Shown: positions 16,023 to 23,198, counted from the first letter of the stretch. The stretch: 23,468 nucleotides of DNA from JACRFW01 sp964531745 (GCA_964531745.1 CAZHFX010000014.1:1-23468), one strand, 5' to 3'. The notes: a model not told the origin generated them from the sequence alone. A program made the numbers and translations.

Positions 16023-16031
16023 TGTTATACT
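16023..16031 (+). promoter_or_regulatory. Extended -10 promoter of the AI-2E family gene
   Basis: TGTTATACT: TATACT at 16026-16031 with upstream TGn. The ATG at 16040 is 8 bp on, which implies a leaderless mRNA. The box starts 6 bp after the upstream stop codon. Confidence 0.5.
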
Positions 16032-16039
16032 TTTCTTAT

Positions 16040-17092
16040 ATGGACTTTTCTAAAATTCGCAACTATCTTTTCTTGGGCCTCCTGTTGCTCGCCACAGTAT
16101 TATTTTTTTACATCATCCGGCCGTTCGCCTACCCGCTTTTTTGGGCGGCAGTCATGGCGAATCTGTTTTACCCGATGTTTTTGCGCTTGGAGAGGCTTAT
16201 CCGCCACCCCAATTTGAGCGCTCTTATCGTCATTTTTATCGCCTCTATTATCATACTGCTCCCGCTCACCATTCTCGGAACGTTGCTCGTCAAAGAATCA
16301 GTTGAATTGTATGGCGCCTTGAACGACAACCAAGGGCAGATCAGTGCCACTATCCAGCAAATTAACCGGCTGGCGCGTGAAAATTCATATCTAGCCGCGT
16401 TAAAAATCAATGATGCTGTTTTCGCCGAAAAAATTACCGAACTCGGCCGTTTGGTGGTCAATTTTATCTTTAACGCCGCGACTGATTTCACCCAAAATTC
16501 CTTCCAGTTTATCGCCTATTTCTTCATTACTCTCTATACGATGTTTTTTTTCGTGCGGGACGGAGAAAAAATCCTTAAAAAACTCATGTACCTGTGCCCG
16601 CTCGGCAACCGATACGAAACCATGCTTTACAAAAAATTCACCTCCACCACCAGCGCCACCATTAAAGGCGTCTTCTTAATCAGTGCCCTGCAAGGGCTGT
16701 GCGGCGGCATACTGTTCGCGGCCGCTGGCATTAGCGGCGCCGCCATTTGGGGCATCATCATGGCGGCTCTGTCGGTTATTCCGGTAACGGGCGCTTTTGT
16801 CGTCTGGCTGCCGGCCGGCGTTATTATGCTGCTTCTTGGGAATTTCACTCAAGGCATTATCATTCTCGCGGTGGGAGCGGTTATTATCAGCACTATTGAT
16901 AATTTTCTGCGGCCGGTGGTGGTTGGGAAAGACCTGCAGATCCACCCCCTGCTCATTCTTTTTTCCACTCTAGGCGGGCTACTGCTATTCGGCCTCTCCG
17001 GTTTTGTCATTGGTCCGATTATCACGGCGCTCTTCTTGACCTTTTGGCAAATGTACGAGGAATATTATCACCAAGAACTGGCGCGCAACTAA
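16040..17092 (+). CDS. AI-2E / PerM family membrane transporter
   Basis: Protein of 350 residues. Membrane segments occur at about residues 9-30, 35-60 and 60-85, then a cytoplasmic or loop region, then five more in the C-terminal half. The family signature is at the end: DNFLRPVVVGKDLQIHPLL, GGLLLFGLSGFVIGPIITA. Family members export autoinducer-2 (TqsA) or act as Na+/H+ antiporters and general permeases, so the substrate cannot be told. I placed the start at the ATG at 16040 rather than an upstream in-frame TTG because the -10 box occupies the sequence before the ATG. It is followed 13 bp later by the GT-C-like gene, likely in the same transcript. Confidence 0.88.
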   Translation: MDFSKIRNYLFLGLLLLATVLFFYIIRPFAYPLFWAAVMANLFYPMFLRLERLIRHPNLSALIVIFIASIIILLPLTILGTLLVKESVELYGALNDNQGQISATIQQINRLARENSYLAALKINDAVFAEKITELGRLVVNFIFNAATDFTQNSFQFIAYFFITLYTMFFFVRDGEKILKKLMYLCPLGNRYETMLYKKFTSTTSATIKGVFLISALQGLCGGILFAAAGISGAAIWGIIMAALSVIPVTGAFVVWLPAGVIMLLLGNFTQGIIILAVGAVIISTIDNFLRPVVVGKDLQIHPLLILFSTLGGLLLFGLSGFVIGPIITALFLTFWQMYEEYYHQELARN

Positions 17093-17105
17093 TTCTTCCA
17101 TTCGC

Positions 17106-18713
17106 ATGACTTTTCTCCAGCGCTTTCTTGTCCGCGCTCGCTCTATCCATTTTTGGCGCGCTTTAATAACACTGTTTCTCCTGGCCTGGTATGGTTTTTG
17201 GCTCGCCTCGCCGGTGGTATTCACCACGGGAGATTTAGGGCGCCACTTAAAAAACGGGGAAATTATTATTTCTTCCATCGGCGGCCGGAGCCAGCTTGAG
17301 GCATTGCTCCACACCAACTTTTACTCCTCCACTTTCGCCGATTTCCCGTTCATCAATCATCACTGGGGCGCCGGAGTGATTTTTTACATCATCTGGAGCC
17401 TAGCCGGGTTCAATGGGCTAACGCTGTTCTATTCGGCTTTGGGAGCGCTGACTTTTTTAATTTTCTTCCGAGTGGCGCTTGACCGGGCGGGCTGGAAAAT
17501 AGCGGCTCCGCTCGCCTTTTTCCTTGTTCCGCTCATTGCCGAGCGTGTGGAAGTGCGTCCGGAGGGTTTTAGTTATTTTTTCGCGGCGCTTTTTTTCCTG
17601 CTTCTCACCCGGTACAACCAGGGCCGAATACGTTTCCGAACTCTTCTGTTCGTGCTCCCTCTCCTCCAAATCATCTGGGTCAACTTCCACATTTATTTTG
17701 TTTTCGGTTTGGCGATCATCGCCCTTTTCGGAGCCGAGCAATTTCTTACCCAACCGGATAGATTGGCGCAGATAAAAAAATTCGCGGCGCTCTTTCTTTT
17801 AACGGCGGCGGTCGGCCTAATCAATCCGTCCGGCCTGAATGGATTGCTTTACCCGTTGCATATTTTCCAAAACTACGGCATCGGCGTCACAGAAAACCAG
17901 CCCGGGTGGGTGCTGGCCCGGCAAGGTTTTAACCTGGATAACTATCCGGTAGTCAAAATAACTCTGGCCTTTTTGGCGGGCGGAATCATCGCGGTATTTT
18001 TTAAAAAACGGCGCGGCCTGCCGCTGGCTTCGCTCGGCCTCGCTGTCGTCTTCGGCTACCTCTCCTGGACAGCGGTGCGCAACTACACTTTTTTCGGCTT
18101 GTTCGCCCTGCCGGCGCTCGCGGCGCTGGCTTATGAATTCAAACCTGATTTTTCAAAGTTCCAACCGAGAAACAAAAAAATTCTAATAACTTTAACCATA
18201 ATTACGGTCGTCGGCGCGACGCTTGCCATCAACCGCACCCGCGTCAGCAACCACGCCAAAGAATACGGCATCGGAATTTTACCCAATAGCTTAAAAGCCG
18301 CGAATTTTTTTACCGGCAACAATATCCAGGGGCCGATCTTCAATGACTTTGACATCGGCGGCTACCTTATATATGCCCTGTTCCCTCGCGAGCGTCCGTT
18401 TGTTGACAATCGTCCCGAAGCCTACCCGGCCAGCGCGTTTCAAGAGATTTTTTTGCCCATGCAGGTTTCCCCCGACCTGTGGCAAAAGCAGGAAGAAAAA
18501 TACCGCTTCAACGCCATTATCTTTTCTCTGGATGACCGCGCCCCCTGGACATTGCCATTTATCGTCGCCCGCTTGAACGATTCCACCTGGGCGCCGGTGT
18601 TCGCTGATAAATCTGTGATTATATTTCTCAAACGAAATGAACGGAATAGATCGGTTATACAAAAATTTGAAATACCCAACGATCGTTTCGGGCTGAAAAA
18701 AATTGAGGAATAA
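17106..18713 (+). CDS. GT-C-like polytopic membrane protein, probable glycosyltransferase
   Basis: Protein of 535 residues with about 10-11 membrane segments in residues 15-390 and a soluble C-terminal domain (about 395-535). The first extracytoplasmic loop carries TTGDLGRHLKNGEIII. An acidic residue followed by Gly and a basic/His-Leu pair after the first helix resembles the DxD-like loop of GT-C glycosyltransferases, which use lipid-phosphate sugars. The soluble domain has GPIFNDFDIGGYLIYALFP and VDNRPEAYP, a pattern found in many uncharacterised CPR and Gram-positive membrane proteins. A role in adding sugars on the outer face is likely, in keeping with the flippase upstream, but the substrate is unknown. 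It is convergent with the PIF1 helicase gene, 22 bp away, with no clear terminator. Confidence 0.65.
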   Translation: MTFLQRFLVRARSIHFWRALITLFLLAWYGFWLASPVVFTTGDLGRHLKNGEIIISSIGGRSQLEALLHTNFYSSTFADFPFINHHWGAGVIFYIIWSLAGFNGLTLFYSALGALTFLIFFRVALDRAGWKIAAPLAFFLVPLIAERVEVRPEGFSYFFAALFFLLLTRYNQGRIRFRTLLFVLPLLQIIWVNFHIYFVFGLAIIALFGAEQFLTQPDRLAQIKKFAALFLLTAAVGLINPSGLNGLLYPLHIFQNYGIGVTENQPGWVLARQGFNLDNYPVVKITLAFLAGGIIAVFFKKRRGLPLASLGLAVVFGYLSWTAVRNYTFFGLFALPALAALAYEFKPDFSKFQPRNKKILITLTIITVVGATLAINRTRVSNHAKEYGIGILPNSLKAANFFTGNNIQGPIFNDFDIGGYLIYALFPRERPFVDNRPEAYPASAFQEIFLPMQVSPDLWQKQEEKYRFNAIIFSLDDRAPWTLPFIVARLNDSTWAPVFADKSVIIFLKRNERNRSVIQKFEIPNDRFGLKKIEE

Positions 18714-18735
18714 AATTAAAATTGTGAAAATCTTT

Positions 18736-20316
18736 CTACTCTACCAGCCCCAACCTAACCAGCCGCGATCGGATCGCCCCGCCTTTGCGGCCAAATATCT
18801 TTGCTAAATCCATGGTCTTCGCGCCCCGCTCAAATAACCGGCACAATTTTTTGTCATCATCGGCGCTCCATGGCTGATAGGCGTTTACATGTATTTTTCT
18901 GATCTCATCATAACCTGTCCCTTTTTTTATTTTTTCCATAAATTCAGGCTCTTCAGCCGGCGCGCCCCCGGCCGCCTTGATAAAATTATCATGCATCTTT
19001 TTGAGTTCATCCGCGGGAGTCTTGCCAAAAACCAATTCAACGGCAGACGACGACTCATTAAAAAATTTATCTTGAGATAAAATCGCCGGATGAACCTGAA
19101 ACGCGCGTTCATTCCAGCCCAAGAGATGCACCCCCGCCATCCGCCGGACGCAGGAAAGCGCCACATACCCTTGGCCATATTCAAACACCTTGCTCAAATC
19201 AATTACCGCTTCGTCCAGGCTCATTCCTTGGCTTTTATGCACGGTAATGGCCCAAGCCAACCGAAGCGGAAATTGAGAAATCTTGGCACGCGGCCGGCCA
19301 TCTTCTTCCACTGTCCAGTCCATCCGTTCTGCCGTTATCTTCCGGCCATCTTTCGTCCGCACGACCGGACATTGATATAGCTCGTCAAATGATTCCACGA
19401 TGCCGAGAGTGCCGTTCACAAATCCATCTTTGACGCTATTCTTGGTAAACATTACTTCTGCTCCGACTTTCAAAATCAATGTTTCTGGCGATAGGCACCC
19501 TTTTTTAAGGCTTAACACCAGTGCGGCCGGGCCGTGCGAGTCCATCACAAATGTTCTCTGCTTCCCGGCAATCTTAGCCAGCGTATCATTATTCACTCGG
19601 TCTACATCCACATTGTGCGAATAAAGCTGGGGGGCGCGCGGCGGGGCGGAGCGCGGTTCAATCTGGCACCGCTCTATTTGACGCAGATGATCAACGCCAA
19701 AAGAATTGCCCCGAATAGCGCTCAACAAGGAAAGAAACTCGGCATCATCCTGCCGGTGCTGTTCGGTGAGGTAACAAACAACCGGCTTGGCCCTAACCCA
19801 CGCTGGCGAATCATAAACAAAAACGGCTTGCAATTTTTCAATCAAAGCGGCCTGCGCGCTGGTTTCCCGGTTCATTTTTTGAATGGGCGGCAATTGAAAA
19901 AAATCACCCGCAAAAATTACCTGCAAACCGCCAAAGGAATCCATGCTGTGCTTGACTTCTCGACAGACAGCGTCAACCATATCCAAAGTTTCCGGCGCCA
20001 GCATGGACACTTCATCAATAATCAAAACGCGCGCCCGCCTTACACGCTTGACGATATACCCCAAAGAAGAAATTTTTTCTAAATCATACTTGTTGAGCTG
20101 ACTCTTGATGCCGATACCGCTCCAAGAATGAATAGTCAGACCGCCAATGTGCGTGGCCGCGATGCCGGTAGAAGCGGTAATGGCGGGCTCAATTCCACGC
20201 GCGCGCAAATACGCCACATAGGCGTTCACGGTGTGGGTTTTCCCCGATCCCGGTTCTCCGGTCAAAAAAACATTGGCACCGGTCTTTAAAATAGCGATTG
20301 CTTGAGATTGGTTCAC
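18736..20316 (-). CDS. PIF1-family superfamily 1B DNA helicase with C-terminal DNA-binding segment
   Basis: ATP-driven 5'-3' helicase of 526 residues. The helicase motifs are Walker A GEPGSGKTH at residues 20-28, motif Ia STGIAATHIGG, Walker B LIIDEVSML with D101 and E102, motif III AGDFFQLPP at 136-144, and the motif V/VI region AWAITVHKSQGMSLDEAVIDL plus YVALSCVRR. After the helicase core, residues about 480-526 (WSADDDKKLCRLFERGAKTM, KIFGRKGGAIRSRLVRLGL) form a SANT/Myb-like or HTH segment probably used for DNA binding. PIF1 proteins resolve G-quadruplexes and R-loops and help replication restart. The gene is divergent from the LexA-methyltransferase gene and has the GC-rich composition of the core, so it is likely resident rather than part of the island. 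Confidence 0.92.
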   Translation of the reverse strand: MNQSQAIAILKTGANVFLTGEPGSGKTHTVNAYVAYLRARGIEPAITASTGIAATHIGGLTIHSWSGIGIKSQLNKYDLEKISSLGYIVKRVRRARVLIIDEVSMLAPETLDMVDAVCREVKHSMDSFGGLQVIFAGDFFQLPPIQKMNRETSAQAALIEKLQAVFVYDSPAWVRAKPVVCYLTEQHRQDDAEFLSLLSAIRGNSFGVDHLRQIERCQIEPRSAPPRAPQLYSHNVDVDRVNNDTLAKIAGKQRTFVMDSHGPAALVLSLKKGCLSPETLILKVGAEVMFTKNSVKDGFVNGTLGIVESFDELYQCPVVRTKDGRKITAERMDWTVEEDGRPRAKISQFPLRLAWAITVHKSQGMSLDEAVIDLSKVFEYGQGYVALSCVRRMAGVHLLGWNERAFQVHPAILSQDKFFNESSSAVELVFGKTPADELKKMHDNFIKAAGGAPAEEPEFMEKIKKGTGYDEIRKIHVNAYQPWSADDDKKLCRLFERGAKTMDLAKIFGRKGGAIRSRLVRLGLVE

Positions 20317-20413
20317 AAATTTTCGTATTAGCCTGATTCGGGTGCTTTTTGGCCAGGATTAAAAGTTTTAGGCATAAACCCATTCCTTTAATCATATGCG
20401 AGGTCGACTATCT

Positions 20414-20464
20414 CTCGCCTGCCTTACAGAGGCAACGAGTTGTCAGCTACGTGTAAGGGGCGAG
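20414..20464. other. Strong unexplained stem-loop between the helicase and the RM island
   Basis: CTCGCC (20414-20419) and CCTTACA (20422-20428) pair with TGTAAGG (20452-20458) and GGCGAG (20459-20464). This makes 13 GC-rich pairs with one 2-nt bulge and a 23-nt loop. There is no T tract on either side. It lies about 100 bp upstream of the helicase start and marks the place where base composition changes. It could be a helicase leader element, a decayed RNA gene or an island border. Confidence 0.4.
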
Positions 20465-20496
20465 CCGGAGGCGGTCTTGGAAAAAAATTTCAATTG

Positions 20497-20546
20497 TGAA
20501 TAAGTATTCTATTTATTTTCTATTCATGGTATAATATACTTATTCA
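20497..20546 (+). promoter_or_regulatory. Promoter and candidate LexA-type operator of the repressor-methyltransferase gene
   Basis: An extended -10, TGGTATAAT (TATAAT at 20530-20535), has only a weak -35 (TTCTAT, 20507-20512, 17-bp spacer). A perfect 11-bp inverted repeat brackets this core: TGAATAAGTAT (20497-20507) and ATACTTATTCA (20536-20546). The left arm extends into its own dyad, GAATA-AG-TATTC. The arms touch the -35 and follow the -10 directly, a position well suited to repression by the encoded LexA domain. A purine-rich AAGGGA precedes the ATG by only 2 nt. Confidence 0.6.
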
Positions 20547-20567
20547 ATAAATATTTGTCAAGGGAAT

Positions 20568-22097
20568 ATGTTAACAAAAAAACAAAAAGGGGTTTTAGAT
20601 TTTATTAAAAATTATCAAACTAAAAACGAATTCTCGCCTTCACTAGAGAATATAAGAAAGGGCTTAAAATTTGCTTCCGTTTCAACAGCTCATTTTCACA
20701 TAAAAAAATTGAAAGATTTGGGTTATTTGCAAAAAGAAGAAAACAAACCCCGCTCTATCAATGTCTTCAAAAAGCAGCAGTTAGTTAGCATTCCCCTACT
20801 CGGCACTATCACGGCTGGTTATCCGATAGAAGCCATTCAGGAAAGAGAAACCATCGCAATACCCAAAAGCAACTTGCTTAGCAAGGGTAATTTTTTTGCT
20901 TTAAAAGTCAACGGGCACAGTATGATTGATGAAAACATCAACGACGGAGACATAGTATTAATTAAAAGACAAAGTATCGCAAATAATGGGGATCGTGTTG
21001 TCGCTCTTTTGGACCGGAGTGATGCTACATTAAAAAAATTCTTTCAAGACAAAAATCAAATTAGATTACAACCAGCTAATAGTTCTTTCCCAACTATAAT
21101 CGTTAAGCCGGACCAACAAATAGATATACAAGGAATTGTGATTGATGTAATAAAACACGGCATCGAAGAAGAAGTGAATATTAAAACTGTACCGAAAGAT
21201 CAAATAACCAAATACAAAAAATTACCACTCAATCAAATCATCTGCGGTGATGCGCTGGTTGAATTAAAAAAACTGCCGGATGAAAGTTGTGACATTGTAA
21301 TTGCCGACCCACCCTATAACATTGGAAAAGATTTTGGTAATAATTTTGATAAAAAGGAATTGTCAGAATATGTCGTGTGGAGCAAAGAATGGATTGATGA
21401 ATGTATAAGGGCAATGAAACCAACAGCCACAATGTTCATTTACGGTTTTAGTGAAATTTTGTCCTATTTATCTGTAGAAATTCCACTAGATAAAAGATGG
21501 TTAATTTGGCATTATACCAACAAGAATGTGGCTTCATTAAATTTCTGGCAACGTAGCCATGAATCAATAATTTGTTGTTGGAAAAAACAACCAATTTTTA
21601 ATAGGGACGATGTTCGCGAACCGTATACAGAAGGATTTCTAAATGGAGCAGCCGGGAAAATTCGTAAGGGCACTATAGGACGATTTAGTAAAAATGGTAA
21701 AGAAACTGTATACAACGCCCACCAAAATGGCGCACTACCAAGAGATGTACTAAAAATACCCGCTTTAGCGGGCGGGGCTGGCATGAACGAAAGATGGTTT
21801 TTGTGTAAAACCTGCGACAAGGTATGTACACCAAGAGACCTTAAAAAGCACCAGAACCACGACATTCTAAAACATCCAACACAAAAACCGCTTGAACTAT
21901 CAAAAAAATTAATCACATCTTGTGCACCAAAAGATGAAATAGTAACACTGGTGCCGTTCGTGGGGTCCGGTACTGAATGCGCGGCAGCCAAAGAATTGGG
22001 CGCAAATTATATCGGTTTTGAGCTCAACCCAGATTATATAAGAATAGCGGAAGAGGTTATAAACAGAGTAAAACACCAAAATAAAATGGGGATTTAA
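20568..22097 (+). CDS. LexA repressor fused to a beta-class DNA methyltransferase
   Basis: Protein of 509 residues joining two complete units. Residues 1-200 are a full LexA: a winged helix opening LTKKQKGVLDFIKNY, a cleavage site TAG with A83-G84, the nucleophile S118 in VNGHSMID, and the base K156 in DATLKKF. These lie almost where E. coli LexA has A84-G85, S119 and K156. Residues about 221-509 are a DNA-amino methyltransferase in beta order: motif IV ADPPY (D247-Y250), HPTQKP at 436-441, motif I PFVGSGT at 463-469, then ELNPDY. A Cys/His cluster (C413, C416, C420, H428, H431) may bind zinc. No internal ATG lies between residues 119 and 283, so the methyltransferase is not made separately from an ATG. 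It should protect host DNA from the neighbouring endonuclease and repress its own promoter. Damage-induced cleavage would separate the DNA-binding head from the enzyme. The recognition site, and adenine versus cytosine target, cannot be read from sequence. Base composition is AT-rich compared with core genes. Confidence 0.93.
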   Translation: MLTKKQKGVLDFIKNYQTKNEFSPSLENIRKGLKFASVSTAHFHIKKLKDLGYLQKEENKPRSINVFKKQQLVSIPLLGTITAGYPIEAIQERETIAIPKSNLLSKGNFFALKVNGHSMIDENINDGDIVLIKRQSIANNGDRVVALLDRSDATLKKFFQDKNQIRLQPANSSFPTIIVKPDQQIDIQGIVIDVIKHGIEEEVNIKTVPKDQITKYKKLPLNQIICGDALVELKKLPDESCDIVIADPPYNIGKDFGNNFDKKELSEYVVWSKEWIDECIRAMKPTATMFIYGFSEILSYLSVEIPLDKRWLIWHYTNKNVASLNFWQRSHESIICCWKKQPIFNRDDVREPYTEGFLNGAAGKIRKGTIGRFSKNGKETVYNAHQNGALPRDVLKIPALAGGAGMNERWFLCKTCDKVCTPRDLKKHQNHDILKHPTQKPLELSKKLITSCAPKDEIVTLVPFVGSGTECAAAKELGANYIGFELNPDYIRIAEEVINRVKHQNKMGI

Positions 22098-22108
22098 CTC
22101 CCCATTTT
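22083..22108. terminator. Bidirectional terminator shared by the convergent RM genes
   Basis: AAAATGGGGA (22083-22092) pairs perfectly with TCCCCATTTT (22099-22108) around a 6-nt loop, with T-rich sequence on the far side in both directions. The loop contains the stop codons of both the methyltransferase (22095-22097) and the endonuclease (22096-22094), so coding ends and terminator coincide. Confidence 0.8.
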
Positions 22109-22887
22109 TATTTTATCATCAATTTCTTTTTTCTTCTCACGAAAAATTTGTGGTGTAAAAACCACAAATCCATTATCTAATAATTTAATCATTTTGGTAT
22201 CTAACCATTTCTCCTTAAAATCTTTAAAGCCCTTCTTTAATCCACCTTTTTTCTTGTTTGGATTCAAAATCANNNNNNNNNNNNNNNNNNNNNNNNNNNN
22301 NNNNNNNNNNNNNNNNNNNNNNNNNNNNNNNNNNNNNNNNNNNNNNNNNNNNNNNNNNNNNNNNNNNNNNNNAACTCTCCTGGTAAAGTTTTCTTCGTTT
22401 TCTTTTCGGCCCTTACTTCTCTACTAAACGTTTCTTTTTTAACTTGATAATTTAAAGTGAGACTACGATAATTAATTTGGAAATCGGCTCCGTCATGATC
22501 TAAATCCTCAGACATTTTAACAGTCCCTTGACCAAAAACTGATTCCGCCACATAACCCGCATGTATTTGAGTAATAATACTTGCCCAAGTCCGGTAAATC
22601 CTCGCAGGCAAACCTTTATTAAAACATCTTGAACACATTTGCGTTTTTTTAAAGAATATTTTTAATGGCAATCTACAGCCATTTTTATATTCCAAATAAA
22701 ATTCATCAAAGGAGATAAAACGTTTTTGATCCCAATACACATTACATAACGCGTTAAGAGCCTGCACATCTTTCGGCATATCCATTTCAACAATTTTTAT
22801 TGGCAAATATTTATCACGATAAGCGCACAAATTTACTGTCTTCAAAAAATCTTCAAACTGTTTTAAATACATATTAAAATAATTCAA
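22094..22887 (-). CDS. Type II restriction endonuclease, PD-(D/E)XK-like, interrupted by the assembly gap
   Basis: Probable nuclease partner of the methyltransferase. The part before the gap (171 residues) has a CSRC pair (C85, C88), a helix with E115 (HAGYVAESVFG), then DLDHDGADFQINY and LNYQVKKET. D135 and the QVK triad (Q148, K150) fit the PD-(D/E)XK nuclease core with Gln in place of the usual acidic residue. Beyond the gap a lysine-rich 58-residue tail ends IDDKIKMGS at 22094. The tail is in a different frame from the start if the N run is taken literally; the true gap must leave remainder 2 on division by 3. The ATG at 22887 lies inside the controller gene (14-nt overlap), the classic C-R operon layout. 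I cannot assign a family or recognition site. Nuclease identity is inferred from motif plus context. Confidence 0.7.
22273..22372. other. Assembly gap of 100 N
   Basis: Exactly 100 undetermined bases, the conventional placeholder for a scaffold join of unknown length. It lies inside the endonuclease gene and hides an unknown number of residues. Confidence 0.99.
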
Positions 22888-23077
22888 TAATTGAAATGTT
22901 TAGGGCCTTAGCAATTTTTTCTATATTTTTTAAAGACACGTTACGCGCCCCTCTTTCAATGTCGCTGATATAAGTCCGGTGTAATCCTGACTTACGAGCC
23001 AACCTTTCCTGTGAAAGGTTTTTTCGTTTGCGTAGCTCTTTCATCTTTTTTCCAAATCTTTTTTGAATATCAACCAT
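22874..23077 (-). CDS. Controller protein of the RM system (Xre/C-protein HTH)
   Basis: DNA-binding protein of 67 residues, almost entirely one helix-turn-helix: GKKMKELRKRKNLSQERLA, KSGLHRTYISDIERGARNVS, LKNIEKIAKALNISIIELF. The SGLHRTYISDIERGARNVS stretch is characteristic of C proteins such as C.AhdI and C.BclI. These dimers bind operators before their own gene, first activating and later repressing the C-R operon so that the methyltransferase acts before the nuclease. Size, position upstream of and overlapping with the endonuclease gene, and repeated motifs in its promoter all agree. The start ATG at 23077 is well placed after the promoter. Confidence 0.88.
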   Translation of the reverse strand: MVDIQKRFGKKMKELRKRKNLSQERLARKSGLHRTYISDIERGARNVSLKNIEKIAKALNISIIELF

Positions 23078-23087
23078 AATATTGGGA

Positions 23088-23154
23088 ATGTGACTTATTG
23101 ACTACATTATTATAGTTTTTACAATATAATGTGTCTACATACTATAAGTGACAT
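23088..23154 (-). promoter_or_regulatory. Promoter and candidate C-box operators of the C-R operon
   Basis: Minus-strand promoter: TAGACA (23137-23132), 17-bp spacer, TATAAT (23114-23109). Two direct repeats overlap it: GACTACATTATTATAGTT (23100-23117) and GTCTACATACTATAAGTG (23133-23150), 33 bp or about three helical turns apart. They are bracketed by inverted copies of ATGTSACTTATWG (23088-23100, and the reverse complement at 23142-23154). This fits a two-site controller operator, although the textbook GACT-N3-AGTC form is not exact. Confidence 0.6.
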
Positions 23155-23198
23155 AGTGGGAGCTACAATTGCGCGCGCAGGGTGACAGACGCATTTAT

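Noticed and set aside
20189..20395. A 68-codon minus-strand frame overlapping the helicase start
   Set aside because: It is out of frame with the conserved helicase, shows no domain and has no start signals.
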